64,000 nt of DNA from Amphritea atlantica (lineage in GTDB: Bacteria; Pseudomonadota; Gammaproteobacteria; Pseudomonadales; Balneatricaceae). The notes below the pieces were generated by a model. It saw only the letters and a program-made list of their open reading frames with translations. It searched no databases and had not been told where the DNA came from. How positions within the stretch are numbered: the stretch's first letter is position 1; every line of letters starts with the position of its first letter. Both the position numbers and the translations under genes were made by a program. The stretch is from NCBI RefSeq assembly GCF_018860855.1, contig NZ_JAHKQE010000014.1, positions 124,001-188,000 on the forward strand, in the 5' to 3' direction. Shown here in pieces: positions 17,647 to 27,028 of this stretch.

Positions 17647-18609
17647 TTATGTTATTGGTGACACAAAGCCTTTGGGTTTGATCGCGAGCACAGAGCATCG
17701 CAGCTGGGGCAGCACGTTCTCTGCTGTATTACCAATAACGACACCGGCAATACCCGTACGCGCGATGGTACCCATGACAACTAAATCAGCGTTTAGCTCA
17801 TTGGCTAGCTTAGGTATTTCACGCCCAGGAGGTCCTTGAGTAATATGGGTTTGGGGGGATAAATAATCGTAGGATTGCGCCCCGATCTTCGATTTTAAAT
17901 CATCCATCAATACTTTGATTTTGTGCTGTTTTTGGCGCCCTTCAGCGGCAAATAACTCCTCTTTTACGATATCCGCTTGCTCTGCCCATAAGCTGATAAA
18001 ACCTGCTTGCGGGACATCGTAAGCATTGACCACATGCAGTGTTGTAAAGTCTGCTAGCGATAATGAATAGGCAAATTCGAGTATCTCGCTGTTTAGTTCA
18101 TCGTTAGCGGTATCGGTTGTATCAGTGAGGTCAACCGCGGCCATAATATGTTTATATTGCGGATCGGCATCTTGTTTCATCAACCAGACTGGGCAGGGGC
18201 ATTTGCGCAATAGGTGCATATCATCGCTGCCTAATAAGCGGTCAAGCCAGTCAATATCGTCGATTTCCTTAATCACGAGGTCGAAGTCTTGCGCCTGAAC
18301 AAGCCGAATAATCTCAACATAGGGCTTGCCCGTTCTTTGTTCGGCCTTCAAACTGAAATCAACATCGAGAGAGTCGATCAGCGTTTGTAGCTTTGCTTTT
18401 TCTTGCTGCTGCATTTTATGCGGCAGTGTTTCAGTGCTGATACTGCCGTGATCATAGGGCTGAATAAATGATGCAGCATCGGGCAATATTTGTAACAACG
18501 TTAGGTCTGCTTGATTGGATTTTGCCAGAGCGATAGCACGCATCAGTGAAACAGAAGACTTATGGGTATGGTCATCAAGCACATAGAGTATGTTATTAAA
18601 ATGTTTCAT
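17647..18609 (-). CDS. Tandem universal stress protein (UspE-like)
   Basis: 320 residues made of two Usp domains (~1-150 and ~155-315). The second domain has an ATP-binding G-rich motif, GTIARTGIAGVVIGNTAENV; the first lacks a clear version, as in UspE-like tandem proteins. Cytosolic. Begins nine bases after the stop of the upstream CPA2 antiporter gene, with an AGGAG ribosome site overlapping that stop, so the two are cotranscribed. The pairing suggests the Usp acts with, or regulates, ion flux under stress (inference). Confidence 0.88.
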   Translation of the reverse strand: MKHFNNILYVLDDHTHKSSVSLMRAIALAKSNQADLTLLQILPDAASFIQPYDHGSISTETLPHKMQQQEKAKLQTLIDSLDVDFSLKAEQRTGKPYVEIIRLVQAQDFDLVIKEIDDIDWLDRLLGSDDMHLLRKCPCPVWLMKQDADPQYKHIMAAVDLTDTTDTANDELNSEILEFAYSLSLADFTTLHVVNAYDVPQAGFISLWAEQADIVKEELFAAEGRQKQHKIKVLMDDLKSKIGAQSYDYLSPQTHITQGPPGREIPKLANELNADLVVMGTIARTGIAGVVIGNTAENVLPQLRCSVLAIKPKGFVSPIT

Positions 18610-18618
18610 AGCCAGCTC

Positions 18619-20316
18619 CTATGATGGGTGTGATTGAAGGGATGGGTTATTCAAGCCTTCGAGTAATAACTCAGTCGCTCGGTCGGCAGCATCTTGAAAC
18701 GGTTCCAATACTAAATCGACACCGAGTAGTTTTAGCTCTTCTGTATCTACTTTACTGTGTGACACGGTCGCTAATCGGCCCGTAAAGCCAGCGGATCGTG
18801 TTAACTGAATAATGGTTTTACGGGTGTCCTCCGAGGCAATGCCTATATGGTGTTGTGGAATGGTGGAGATCAACCACTGGGTATGTTTAAGGGGTAGCTC
18901 GGTAACGAATTCTGGGTCGGTGACATCACCATATTCGGTATCGAGTCCTAGATATCGCCAGTGCTTAATGGCAGCGGGGTTGAAGTCGAGGCCCAAGACG
19001 CTGACCCCTTTTTCTTTCAAGCGATTAGCGATCTCGGTGCCGAGGCGACCTAGACCAAAAATGACCACTTGATAGGCGTTGCCGGAAGGGAGTTCAGTGG
19101 CTTGTTCTCGGGGTGTACCGGAACGTTCAAAGATGCCAATAACGGGTTCAAAAAAGGCATAAAGCTGGTGGGAATAGGTGATCATGTAAGTCGATGCGGT
19201 AATCGTTACGATACCCACAAGTGTGACTAAGCCTAGAATGTCATGATCAACATGCCCTAAACTGACCCCCATGGTGATGAATATGAGTGAAAACTCGCTG
19301 ATTTGCGCGACGGTTAGGCCTGCGAGAAAGCCGGTTCTTTTGCGATACCCCATGGCTCCCATAATGGCTAAGACGATGAGTGGATTACCAATCAGCACAA
19401 ACAGTGAGAAAATTGCTGCACCGGACATATGAGCGCCCAGCAGTGATAAATCCAATGTGGCACCTAAGGCGATAAAGAAAAAGAGCAGTAAAAAATCTCG
19501 CAAAGGCGCCAATCTTGCTGCAATACTTTCTCGGAAGGGTGTTGACGCTAGGGAGACCCCCGCGAGTAACCCACCCACTTCCATGCCTAGGCCGATAATA
19601 TTGCCGATGGCTGCAAATAAGGCGGCCTGTGCGATCGCATAAATAACCAATAGCTCTGGCGTTTTGGCCAGTTGCTGAGTGAGCGGGTTAGCGATATAGC
19701 GCACAAAAATGATGACAAACAGTAACAAGCCAGCCCCCGCGATCCCGACTTGCCAGATAGAGGTATTGGCATCGCCACCATGGCCGGAACCGATGCCGAT
19801 GGTTGCTAGGACAATCATCGCTACGACAACGACCAGATCTTGGACAATCAGAAAACCGAGTGCGATTTTGCCATGTAATGAGTCGATCTCCCGTTTATCG
19901 GAGAGCAGTTTAACGATGATAATAGTGGATGAGAAGGTGAGTGCCACGGCAACATAGAGGCTGGTAATGTGATCCAAACCAATGGCTAGACCGATGAAAT
20001 AACCCACAATTGATGTGAAGGCCACTTGTCCAAGCCCTGTCATGATTGAGACAGAGCCGATAGATCGAATTAATTTCACATCCAGTTTTATACCGACGAG
20101 AAACAGTAAAACGGCTATGCCTAACTCTGAGAGCAATTGAATCTGCTCTTTCGAGTGAACAATATCCAAAACGGATGGGCCTGAAATTAACCCTACGGCA
20201 ATAAAACTAACGATCAGTGGCTGTTTGAGAAATAAGCCAATAAACCCCATCACCGCGGCCAACACCAGCAAGGCTGCAATTTCAGTAAAAGACGACTGCG
20301 TAATCAACTCGATCAA
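18619..20316 (-). CDS. CPA2 cation/proton antiporter with TrkA-N domain (KefB/YbaL-like)
   Basis: About 565 residues: roughly 12 membrane segments of the CPA2 Na/H-exchanger fold (~10-385), then a cytosolic Rossmann-type RCK/TrkA-N domain (~415-535) with VVIFGLGRLGTEIANRLKE, which binds NAD(H) or nucleotides and gates transport. Closest in plan to YbaL/KefB potassium efflux systems. The frame opens 20 codons earlier, but a TTG at 20316 with AAGGAG at six bases is the better start. First gene of an operon with a universal stress protein; cation specificity unproven. Confidence 0.87.
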   Translation of the reverse strand: MIELITQSSFTEIAALLVLAAVMGFIGLFLKQPLIVSFIAVGLISGPSVLDIVHSKEQIQLLSELGIAVLLFLVGIKLDVKLIRSIGSVSIMTGLGQVAFTSIVGYFIGLAIGLDHITSLYVAVALTFSSTIIIVKLLSDKREIDSLHGKIALGFLIVQDLVVVVAMIVLATIGIGSGHGGDANTSIWQVGIAGAGLLLFVIIFVRYIANPLTQQLAKTPELLVIYAIAQAALFAAIGNIIGLGMEVGGLLAGVSLASTPFRESIAARLAPLRDFLLLFFFIALGATLDLSLLGAHMSGAAIFSLFVLIGNPLIVLAIMGAMGYRKRTGFLAGLTVAQISEFSLIFITMGVSLGHVDHDILGLVTLVGIVTITASTYMITYSHQLYAFFEPVIGIFERSGTPREQATELPSGNAYQVVIFGLGRLGTEIANRLKEKGVSVLGLDFNPAAIKHWRYLGLDTEYGDVTDPEFVTELPLKHTQWLISTIPQHHIGIASEDTRKTIIQLTRSAGFTGRLATVSHSKVDTEELKLLGVDLVLEPFQDAADRATELLLEGLNNPSLQSHPS

Positions 20317-20830
20317 TTGGTGCTCCTTATGACTTATCTGTAATCCATTATTAATTGATAAATTTATACGAATCATGACTTCTCAAGAAGTTTATGAAAT
20401 CGCTAACAGTTGGTAAGTGAGCTCCTTTTATTAAATTTCACCGCATTAAGCTTTATCTGAACGCCTGAGTATTTCGTCTTTCAGGTTGGCAGTTTAGCGT
20501 TATTCGTTTGAATCTTAATTGATCCTAAACAAGGAGGCTTGAATCAGTTCTTTGCTCGTTGAAACAGGTTAAGACTCTGCCTCGATAACACACCCATAAC
20601 GACCTCTATAGATATTGACCCTCTAAGGTGAAAAAGATTCCCAGCCTTGGCACTCTATTTGAATGGGTTGGTGTTTAGAATGAGAAGCGCACTAAAAGCG
20701 AGTGAGGGTCTGCTTGATGTTTTCTGTTTTACTCGCTTGCCTATAACAGAGGACTCCTGGCTTCTTCCTTTTTTTTTGCCCATTTCAATGCATACTAGAG
20801 GCGACATTATCACTTTGAATACTAATCATT
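20317..20830. other. Divergent intergenic region between antiporter and baeS
   Basis: 514 bases holding the promoters for the leftward antiporter-usp operon and rightward baeSR. An 80-codon frame at 20647-20889 overlaps baeS in another phase and looks non-coding. No clear paired boxes could be fixed. Confidence 0.5.
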
Positions 20831-22285
20831 ATGACGATTACCCGAAGACTCCTCTTTATTCAGTTATTTATTGCGCTGGTACTGGTTAGCGGTATGTTCC
20901 TGTTTATTCAGTGGTCTTTTGATCGTGGTTTTCTTCGCTATATTGATGAGCGAGAGCAACAGATTACCGACAGTCTCGCTGAAGAGTTAGGCGTTATTTA
21001 TGTGACGGATGGTGGTTGGGAGCGATTGGCTGCCTCGCCAGAACGGTGGTTGCAATTAGTAACCTCGGTTGCCGGTGTACCGTTAACCGGCGAACGCTTA
21101 GCGCGTGGGGCGAAGCATATAGAGGAAACAGGCTGGCCGCCACAAGAGGCAGAAAAGCCTCCAGCAGGGTTGCCTGAGCCGTTAGAGTGGCGTATTCGTT
21201 TATTGGATGCTCAGTCGGTGATGATCTACGGCCCTGCCGAAGAACCGTTGTCTGCGCTTGAATTACATCCGATTATCACGGACAACGGTGCAACGGTGGG
21301 CTTTCTTGGCTTAGTTAAGGACAAAGCTGCTTTTTCAGCCGCCCGTGATCTGCAGTTTTCAGAGCAGCAGAATCAGGCTTATTTTATAATCGCTCTGGTG
21401 ATGTTATTACTATCGGCAGGTGTGGCGTTGCCGTTGGCGCATCACCTTGTTGGACCGATTAAAGATCTCACTCTCGCAACGCGGCGCTTGGCCTCGGGTG
21501 ATTACACTGCCCGTATTCAACATCAGAGTAATGATGAGGTGGGGCAGTTAGCCCGCGATTTTAACGAGCTTGCCCTGACGCTTAGCCAGAACGAGGTACT
21601 GCGTCGCCGTTGGGTAGCGGATATCTCTCACGAACTACGTACACCATTGTCGATTTTATTAGGTGAGATTGATGCGCTACGGGATGGTGTGTATACCTTA
21701 GATGATAATGCGCTGAATTCACTACATCAGGAAGCGCAGCTTATGTCGCGCTTGATTAATGACCTTTATGAGCTGTCGATGTCGGACATTGGTGCACTGG
21801 ATTATCATAAAGTGCCGCTGGATCTAGGGGCAGCGGCACGGGATGCTCTGGAAGGTTTTCTACCACGGTTTATGGAAAAGTCGATTCAAGTTGAAATCCA
21901 TGGCCTTGATGATGTTAAAGCGGTCGTGTTTGCCGATCCCGATCGCATTGATCAATTACTATCGAATCTATTACAGAATACCTTGCGTTATACCGACGCC
22001 AATGGCTGCGCTCGCCTATCGTTGATACGGCAAGGCAAACAGGCTTGTTTGACGCTGGAAGATTCCGCGCCGGGAGTAGATGATTCCGAGTTGCCGAAGT
22101 TGTTCGATCGGCTGTATCGTGCCGATTCATCCCGCAATCGAAAAACGGGCGGTACAGGCTTAGGTTTGGCGATCTGTCAGAACATTACAGCAGCGCATGC
22201 GGGGTCTTTGACTGTCAGAGCGTCGCCACTAGGCGGCTTATGTTTTACCCTGAAATTACCGTTGATCATGGAGGAAGCCGTATGA
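20831..22285 (+). CDS. baeS: Sensor histidine kinase, BaeS-like
   Basis: Inner-membrane sensor of a two-component system. 484 residues: first membrane segment (~8-28), periplasmic sensor region (~30-180), second segment (~182-205), HAMP linker (~206-258), HisKA domain with phospho-acceptor His in DISHELRTPLS (~265), and the ATPase domain with N-box (LLQNTLRYTD) and G-box (GGTGLGLAICQN). Closest to E. coli BaeS in length and throughout the kinase core (MSDIGAL, DSAPGVDDSELPKLFDRLYR). BaeS senses envelope stress. The mdtABC efflux genes that accompany baeSR in E. coli are not here. Confidence 0.88.
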   Translation: MTITRRLLFIQLFIALVLVSGMFLFIQWSFDRGFLRYIDEREQQITDSLAEELGVIYVTDGGWERLAASPERWLQLVTSVAGVPLTGERLARGAKHIEETGWPPQEAEKPPAGLPEPLEWRIRLLDAQSVMIYGPAEEPLSALELHPIITDNGATVGFLGLVKDKAAFSAARDLQFSEQQNQAYFIIALVMLLLSAGVALPLAHHLVGPIKDLTLATRRLASGDYTARIQHQSNDEVGQLARDFNELALTLSQNEVLRRRWVADISHELRTPLSILLGEIDALRDGVYTLDDNALNSLHQEAQLMSRLINDLYELSMSDIGALDYHKVPLDLGAAARDALEGFLPRFMEKSIQVEIHGLDDVKAVVFADPDRIDQLLSNLLQNTLRYTDANGCARLSLIRQGKQACLTLEDSAPGVDDSELPKLFDRLYRADSSRNRKTGGTGLGLAICQNITAAHAGSLTVRASPLGGLCFTLKLPLIMEEAV

Positions 22286-22956
22286 GCGAAACCATACTTG
22301 TGGTTGAGGATGAGGAAAAGTTGGCGCGCCTGTTGGCGAGCTATCTTGAACAGGGTGGTTTTGCGGTGCATCAGATTCATGATGGGCTGGCAGCGACGCC
22401 TTGGATTCGCCAGCATCAACCGGACCTGATATTGCTTGATTTGATGTTGCCAGGGGCGGATGGATTAGATATCTGCCGTCAGGTGCGTTCGTTTAGTAAT
22501 GTGCCCATTATTATGGTGACGGCGAGGGTCGAGGAGATCGATCGTTTATTAGGACTGGAGATGGGTGCGGATGATTACATTTGCAAACCCTATAGTCCTC
22601 GAGAAGTGGTTGCTCGCGTCCGCGCGGTATTGCGACGGGTCAATCAGGTTTCGCCGCCCGAGCATGCTCAACTGCAGCTGCTTGAAGATCAGTTACTGGT
22701 GATGGTCGGTAACCAGTCACTGGAGTTAACCGCAGTGGAGTTTCATCTACTGCAGACGCTGAGTCAGTCCGCTGGACGGATTTATTCCCGTGATCAGTTG
22801 ATGGATCATATCTACGCGGACCGGCGTATTGTGAGTGAGCGGACGATTGACAGCCATATCAAAAAGTTACGCCGCAAACTTGCTACCTTATTACCTGAGC
22901 AGGATGTGATTCAGTCAGTCTATGGTGTGGGTTATAAATATGATCCCACGGCGTGA
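22282..22956 (+). CDS. baeR: OmpR-family response regulator, BaeR-like
   Basis: 224 residues: receiver domain (~1-120) with the acidic pair EDEE, phospho-acceptor Asp in LLDLMLPGADG and Lys in CKPYSPREVVARVRA; then an OmpR-type winged-helix DNA-binding domain (~130-222) with RTIDSHIKKLRRKL. The KPYSPREVVARV stretch is characteristic of BaeR. The ATG overlaps the kinase stop by four bases (ATGA) and has a GGAGG ribosome site, so the pair is translationally coupled. An in-frame start 14 codons earlier would lie inside baeS and is rejected. Confidence 0.9.
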   Translation: MSETILVVEDEEKLARLLASYLEQGGFAVHQIHDGLAATPWIRQHQPDLILLDLMLPGADGLDICRQVRSFSNVPIIMVTARVEEIDRLLGLEMGADDYICKPYSPREVVARVRAVLRRVNQVSPPEHAQLQLLEDQLLVMVGNQSLELTAVEFHLLQTLSQSAGRIYSRDQLMDHIYADRRIVSERTIDSHIKKLRRKLATLLPEQDVIQSVYGVGYKYDPTA

Positions 22957-23106
22957 TATTGATTGGTATTACCCTGCGTAGCAACGCTAAATCAAGCCAG
23001 ACTTTGCTTTTGTGATACCGGTTGAATTAGTCGAATGGTTGGTTATAGCAAGAGTAAGAGCTCACAGAACGTATAGCTTGTGGCGTTTTTGTGCTTTGAG
23101 GTTAAT

Positions 23107-23128
23107 CGGCAGAACCTCTGTTCTGCCG
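23107..23128. terminator. Hairpin between baeR and the small secreted protein gene
   Basis: Arms CGGCAGAAC and GTTCTGCCG around CTCT. The genes on either side converge here, so it is probably a bidirectional terminator, although both T-tracts are weak. Confidence 0.5.
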
Positions 23129-23151
23129 TTATTCGATGGGACTTAGTCTGT

Positions 23152-23388
23152 TTAGTTACGCGCTGGTGGGTTCTCAGGTGCACAGACGAGTTTGTCGTCA
23201 CGTTTGCTTTCGCAGGTGCCGGGTATCGTTTCTCCCTGACGACCACTAAAACTACAGCTGTCACCTGTCTTCGCAGAAGCACAGGCTTCAATCGCTTCTT
23301 TTGGTGGACCTTGACGCTCTGGGGCGGCCATTGCTGTTGTTGATAAAAGTAAGCCCAGCGCTGTTGCCATGATAGATAGGTGCTTCAT
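23152..23388 (-). CDS. Small secreted four-cysteine protein, function unknown
   Basis: 78 residues. A signal peptide (~1-22, ending TAMAA) is followed by a compact mature domain of about 55 residues with four Cys, in the pattern PPKEAIEACASAKTGDSCSF ... GTCES ... LVCAPENPP. The even Cys number and export suggest two disulfides in the periplasm. I have seen this EACA..GD.CSF..G.C....LVC signature in small hypothetical proteins of other Proteobacteria, but no function is established. It lies convergent to baeR, so control by BaeSR is possible but not shown. Confidence 0.75.
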   Translation of the reverse strand: MKHLSIMATALGLLLSTTAMAAPERQGPPKEAIEACASAKTGDSCSFSGRQGETIPGTCESKRDDKLVCAPENPPARN

Positions 23389-23641
23389 GTTGATGACTCC
23401 AATAAGCGGATTTAACGGTCAAAATAATTCGGCTTTTTGTCGCCGAGTCGAGTTAAAAAGCAGTTTACGTGAAGAAAGCGCAAGCAGTGTGCAAGCATTA
23501 TGGAAAGATCGAGCCACAATGGCATATCAGAACAGTTATATAGAGCTGCTGTAGCCGGCACTTTGTCATGGTGTAAATATTAACATCTAAAAGACGCTGA
23601 TAACGCTCATCTTTAAGGTTTGTATTTGCTATATTCCCTGC

Positions 23642-24151
23642 ATGAATGAAAATCAAGATTTACACTGGATGGCACGTGCGTTGGCATTGGCTGAGCAAGC
23701 TGCGGCGCTGAATGAGGTGCCGGTGGGTGCTGTCGTGGTGCTGGATGGACAGGTCATTGGTGAGGGGTGGAATCAACCCATTTCAGGCCATGATCCGACG
23801 GCCCATGCTGAAATTATGGCCTTGCGTGATGCCGCGGCAAAAACCGGTAATTACCGACTGGCTGGTGCCACGCTCTATGTCACCATCGAGCCCTGTACCA
23901 TGTGCGCAGGCGCGATAGTGCATGCCAGAATTAAACGCGTTGTTTTTGGTGCGGTTGAGCCAAAAGCGGGAGCTGTTGTGAGTAATAGCCAATTGTTTGG
24001 GCAGTCTTGGCTTAATCACTGGCCGGAATTTACGGGCGATGTGATGGCGGAACAGTGTAGTGAAGCGATTAGCCAGTTCTTCCGTCGTCGCCGCGCAGAA
24101 AAGAAAGCGCTAAAGCTCGCGGCCAAAGCCATTGATAATAAACTGGAGTAG
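23642..24151 (+). CDS. tadA: tRNA-specific adenosine deaminase
   Basis: Converts adenosine-34 to inosine in the anticodon of tRNA-Arg(ACG). 169 residues, the usual length. Zinc-binding and catalytic motifs are complete: HAE at residues 54-56 (His ligand, Glu proton shuttle) and PCTMC with Cys84 and Cys87. A basic C-terminal tail (RRRRAEKKALKLAAKA) is suited to tRNA binding. No clear ribosome site before the ATG, but no better start is available. Essential in E. coli. Confidence 0.95.
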   Translation: MNENQDLHWMARALALAEQAAALNEVPVGAVVVLDGQVIGEGWNQPISGHDPTAHAEIMALRDAAAKTGNYRLAGATLYVTIEPCTMCAGAIVHARIKRVVFGAVEPKAGAVVSNSQLFGQSWLNHWPEFTGDVMAEQCSEAISQFFRRRRAEKKALKLAAKAIDNKLE

Positions 24152-24166
24152 TACCGATACCTTTTA

Positions 24167-25273
24167 TTACAAGGTTTTGGCTTTACGGGCCAATAGTGTT
24201 CCATCTCCCTCTGTGCGTAGTTTTATCCAGCGGATCAGGTCCGTCCACATGTGATCGATATCCTTTTTGCTTGGCATAATGCCTGCGTGTTTCAACTCAA
24301 TCGTCATTACTGGGGTTTGCTTTACAAACCAACCGTAATTACCCAGAGAACCAGGGTAGGTGCCTAATTGTCTTAGACGTAGCGGCCCAAGTTTTTGTGG
24401 CGGTGTGATACTACCGTCATAATCGAGAATTCCATGGGGCGCATGAACCGAAACGATAATGTCAGGCTTGAGTTCATTGATGAGCTGATGAATCGCCTGG
24501 GTTTCTGGTTCGCTAAGCGGCTTGGTGCCGGGGTAGTAGCGAGCGCGTTTTTTGGCGTAGGTTTGCCAGTGCTTAATAGGATCAACTGATGTTTCTGAAG
24601 GAATAAAATTACGGTTCAGATCAACATTACGGGCGTTGACCCGGGTTGATTTTTTTTGCAACAGCCCGTCAGGATTGGTAAGGGGCATGAAGTGCCAGTC
24701 GTAAACACCTCTATGATTCTGCTCGAGTATTTTTAACCATTTAAATGACAGGCTGACGCTCGAATACTCATCACCGTGGATGCCGCCTAAAAATAGAATA
24801 CGGGGGGCGTTAACTAATCCGGGGCTGGCATAAAAGTGTTTTTCCAGCAAAGGGCGATGTTTATTTGAGTAAAAACGTGGTTTATCGAAGACGGCATCGA
24901 GACAGTCGCTACTGGAAACGCTGCCGAGTTTATTGCCAATCTCATTACAGATGGTCACAATTTCTGGGTGAGGTTCCACTATCAAATAAACAGGTGATTT
25001 TATCTCGGCTTTGTTTTGACTTGGCTTGGTGATGGAGGCACTGACGTCAGTTTGAGTCCCATTATCTGTTGCTTGAGGGCTCGTTTTGAGGAATGTTTTT
25101 TTATCGACCGCAGAGGTAGGTTCACTTTGAGGCTTAATGACGCTGGGTTGCTCGTCGGTCGTTTTGGCATGACTCGAGTAATAACTGAGCGGGTCTTCGG
25201 GTTCACCAAAAGCAGTAAGCGGCATACACAGACTGAGTCCGGATATATAGAGAAAAAGAAGACGTCGCAACAT
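24167..25273 (-). CDS. Secreted M14-family zinc carboxypeptidase
   Basis: About 368 residues. Signal peptide (~1-22, with a hydrophobic LLFLYISGLSLCMPLTAFG core), a low-complexity Ser/Thr/Lys-rich region (~30-110), then an M14 domain with the zinc motif GGIHGDEYSS (HxxE), VNARNVDLNRNF (substrate-binding Arg/Asn), VSVHAPHG (third zinc ligand) and TIELKH (catalytic Glu). These are the marks of the MpaA-type branch, which removes diaminopimelate from murein peptides, but the secretion signal differs from cytosolic MpaA. A GTG six codons upstream is the alternative start. Ends 15 bases from the convergent tadA. Confidence 0.85.
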   Translation of the reverse strand: MLRRLLFLYISGLSLCMPLTAFGEPEDPLSYYSSHAKTTDEQPSVIKPQSEPTSAVDKKTFLKTSPQATDNGTQTDVSASITKPSQNKAEIKSPVYLIVEPHPEIVTICNEIGNKLGSVSSSDCLDAVFDKPRFYSNKHRPLLEKHFYASPGLVNAPRILFLGGIHGDEYSSVSLSFKWLKILEQNHRGVYDWHFMPLTNPDGLLQKKSTRVNARNVDLNRNFIPSETSVDPIKHWQTYAKKRARYYPGTKPLSEPETQAIHQLINELKPDIIVSVHAPHGILDYDGSITPPQKLGPLRLRQLGTYPGSLGNYGWFVKQTPVMTIELKHAGIMPSKKDIDHMWTDLIRWIKLRTEGDGTLLARKAKTL

Positions 25274-25401
25274 TGGATCAGACTCACCCACCGATAATTT
25301 AGTCAGTCATTGTAAAGTTCTTTTTTGTATATGTGGAGATCTGCAACGGCTTTTGCTAAAAAATCGTTTTTTCGTTCGTGTGTAGTTCGCTGTTATTTAT
25401 T

Positions 25402-26916
25402 TCAAAGGGTGGAGGGGATGGAGTCGATAATATCCTTCGCCGCTTCTATGCCTTTGTCGAGGGTATCACTGGGAATGGTGAGGATAACACTCTCGCTTTC
25501 GGCAGGGCTGATGGGTTTAGCCGCTTCAATTCGTGCTTTCTGTAGTTCCCAATCAAGTAGATCATAATAGTTGCGGATATTTTTCACATATAACACCGGC
25601 TCATAGCCGCGGGCATATCCGTAGCGTACGGTTGAGAAATGTTTGCGTTGCGTTAAAAGGGGCAGGAACTCTTTCACATCGCTCCACTTATCGGGGTTTC
25701 TGCCGGCACGGGCGGTGAGTACACGAGCATCTTCGAGGTGACCATAACCAATATTGTAGGAGGCTAAGGCAAACCAAATGCGCTCTTTTCCCTGAATGCG
25801 GTCAGGTATTTTTCGCATCACCTGTTGCAGGTAACGGGCGCCGCCCATAACACTTTGTACGGGGTCGGTTCGATCTTTTACACCGACCTCTTTAGCCGCG
25901 TCTCTGGTCAGCATCATGATGCCTTTCACGCCGGTGGGTGACACAGCCTTAGGATTCCAGTGGGATTCCTGATAGGCAATGGAGGCCAATAAACGCCAAT
26001 CGATATCGGTTTCCTGCTCTGCCAGCATAAAATACTGCTCTAATTTGCAGAAACGTTTTTCTAAATCACGGCGAAAGGTTTGAATATCGACATAGCCAAG
26101 CCGAGTTTGGCGAGCGAGATATTTTTTCTTTAACGTTACCAGCAGATCCTGAGTTTCAGGCAGCTCAAAGAAACGCTTGATTGCGCGTTGTAGGCTTTGA
26201 TCGTTCTGTCTCACCAATAACCACGCGACAGGTTTAGGTTGACTGAGCGCCAGTGATTTTTTTAAACCGGGGAAATAGGATTTCTGCGCATCGAACACAA
26301 AGTCGTCGCTAACGGTGTAGTCGATCTCCTGTTCGTAAACATCTTCAAGCAGCTCAGTCACACTGCTGGTGGAGGTTTCCTGCCAGCTTAAAAGGTTATG
26401 GGTCTTTTTTAAATTGCGAAACAGCTCTGCATGGCTGCTATTGGCAATGAGTTTAATATTTTTGTTCTCGAGGTCGGCAAAGGTTTTCGGCGCTTTTTTT
26501 CCCTGAGTTTCACGGTAGATCAATGTGGGTGTTGAATAGGCATAAGGAGGGGAGAAACGGAACTGCTTTTGGCGTTCTTCGGTGATCGTTAGTCCGGCTG
26601 CGGCGATATGAGCACTACGATCTTTAACGAGTGTAAAGACCTCGCCGAAGCTATCGGGAATGATCAGTTTGAGTTCTACCCCGAGGTAGTCGGCAAAGGA
26701 TTTTAACAGTTCATATTCAAAACCAGCGGCTTTGCCATTGTTGTCTTGATAATAGGTTGTGGGGGTATTACGGGTGGCCACTCGTAGCTCGCCCGTTTTC
26801 TGAATTGCCTCAACCTGAGTCCGATGACCCTCGTTAAATAGGTATATAGCTAAAAACAGGGACACTGAAATCAGCAGAAAAACGAGTTCTTTAACGTGAA
26901 ATGAATTTATTCTCAT
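25402..26916 (-). CDS. mltF: Membrane-bound lytic murein transglycosylase F
   Basis: Cleaves the MurNAc-GlcNAc bond of peptidoglycan with 1,6-anhydro ring formation. 504 residues: N-terminal membrane anchor/signal (~8-28), a solute-binding-protein-3-like regulatory domain (~40-270) with GELRVATRNTPTTYY, and a C-terminal SLT lysozyme-like domain (~285-460) with catalytic Glu in SIAYQESHWNPKAVSPTGVKG and the ALASYNIGYGHLEDAR segment. Two-domain plan and length match E. coli MltF. Divergent from purL with a ~110-base promoter gap. Confidence 0.95.
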   Translation of the reverse strand: MRINSFHVKELVFLLISVSLFLAIYLFNEGHRTQVEAIQKTGELRVATRNTPTTYYQDNNGKAAGFEYELLKSFADYLGVELKLIIPDSFGEVFTLVKDRSAHIAAAGLTITEERQKQFRFSPPYAYSTPTLIYRETQGKKAPKTFADLENKNIKLIANSSHAELFRNLKKTHNLLSWQETSTSSVTELLEDVYEQEIDYTVSDDFVFDAQKSYFPGLKKSLALSQPKPVAWLLVRQNDQSLQRAIKRFFELPETQDLLVTLKKKYLARQTRLGYVDIQTFRRDLEKRFCKLEQYFMLAEQETDIDWRLLASIAYQESHWNPKAVSPTGVKGIMMLTRDAAKEVGVKDRTDPVQSVMGGARYLQQVMRKIPDRIQGKERIWFALASYNIGYGHLEDARVLTARAGRNPDKWSDVKEFLPLLTQRKHFSTVRYGYARGYEPVLYVKNIRNYYDLLDWELQKARIEAAKPISPAESESVILTIPSDTLDKGIEAAKDIIDSIPSTL

Positions 26917-27028
26917 AAGAAAATGGGCTTTCTCTGGTAACTAATCTGCTATTTCAGTAAAATTCGGCCTTAATTTTCTCCTACATACAACCTATCTGTT
27001 AGACAGACTCAAGAGGCTTGAAACTAAC

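Noticed and set aside
20647-20889. An 80-codon frame on the plus strand running into baeS
   Set aside because: Overlaps the baeS start out of frame; translation does not resemble a protein family. Probably promoter DNA.
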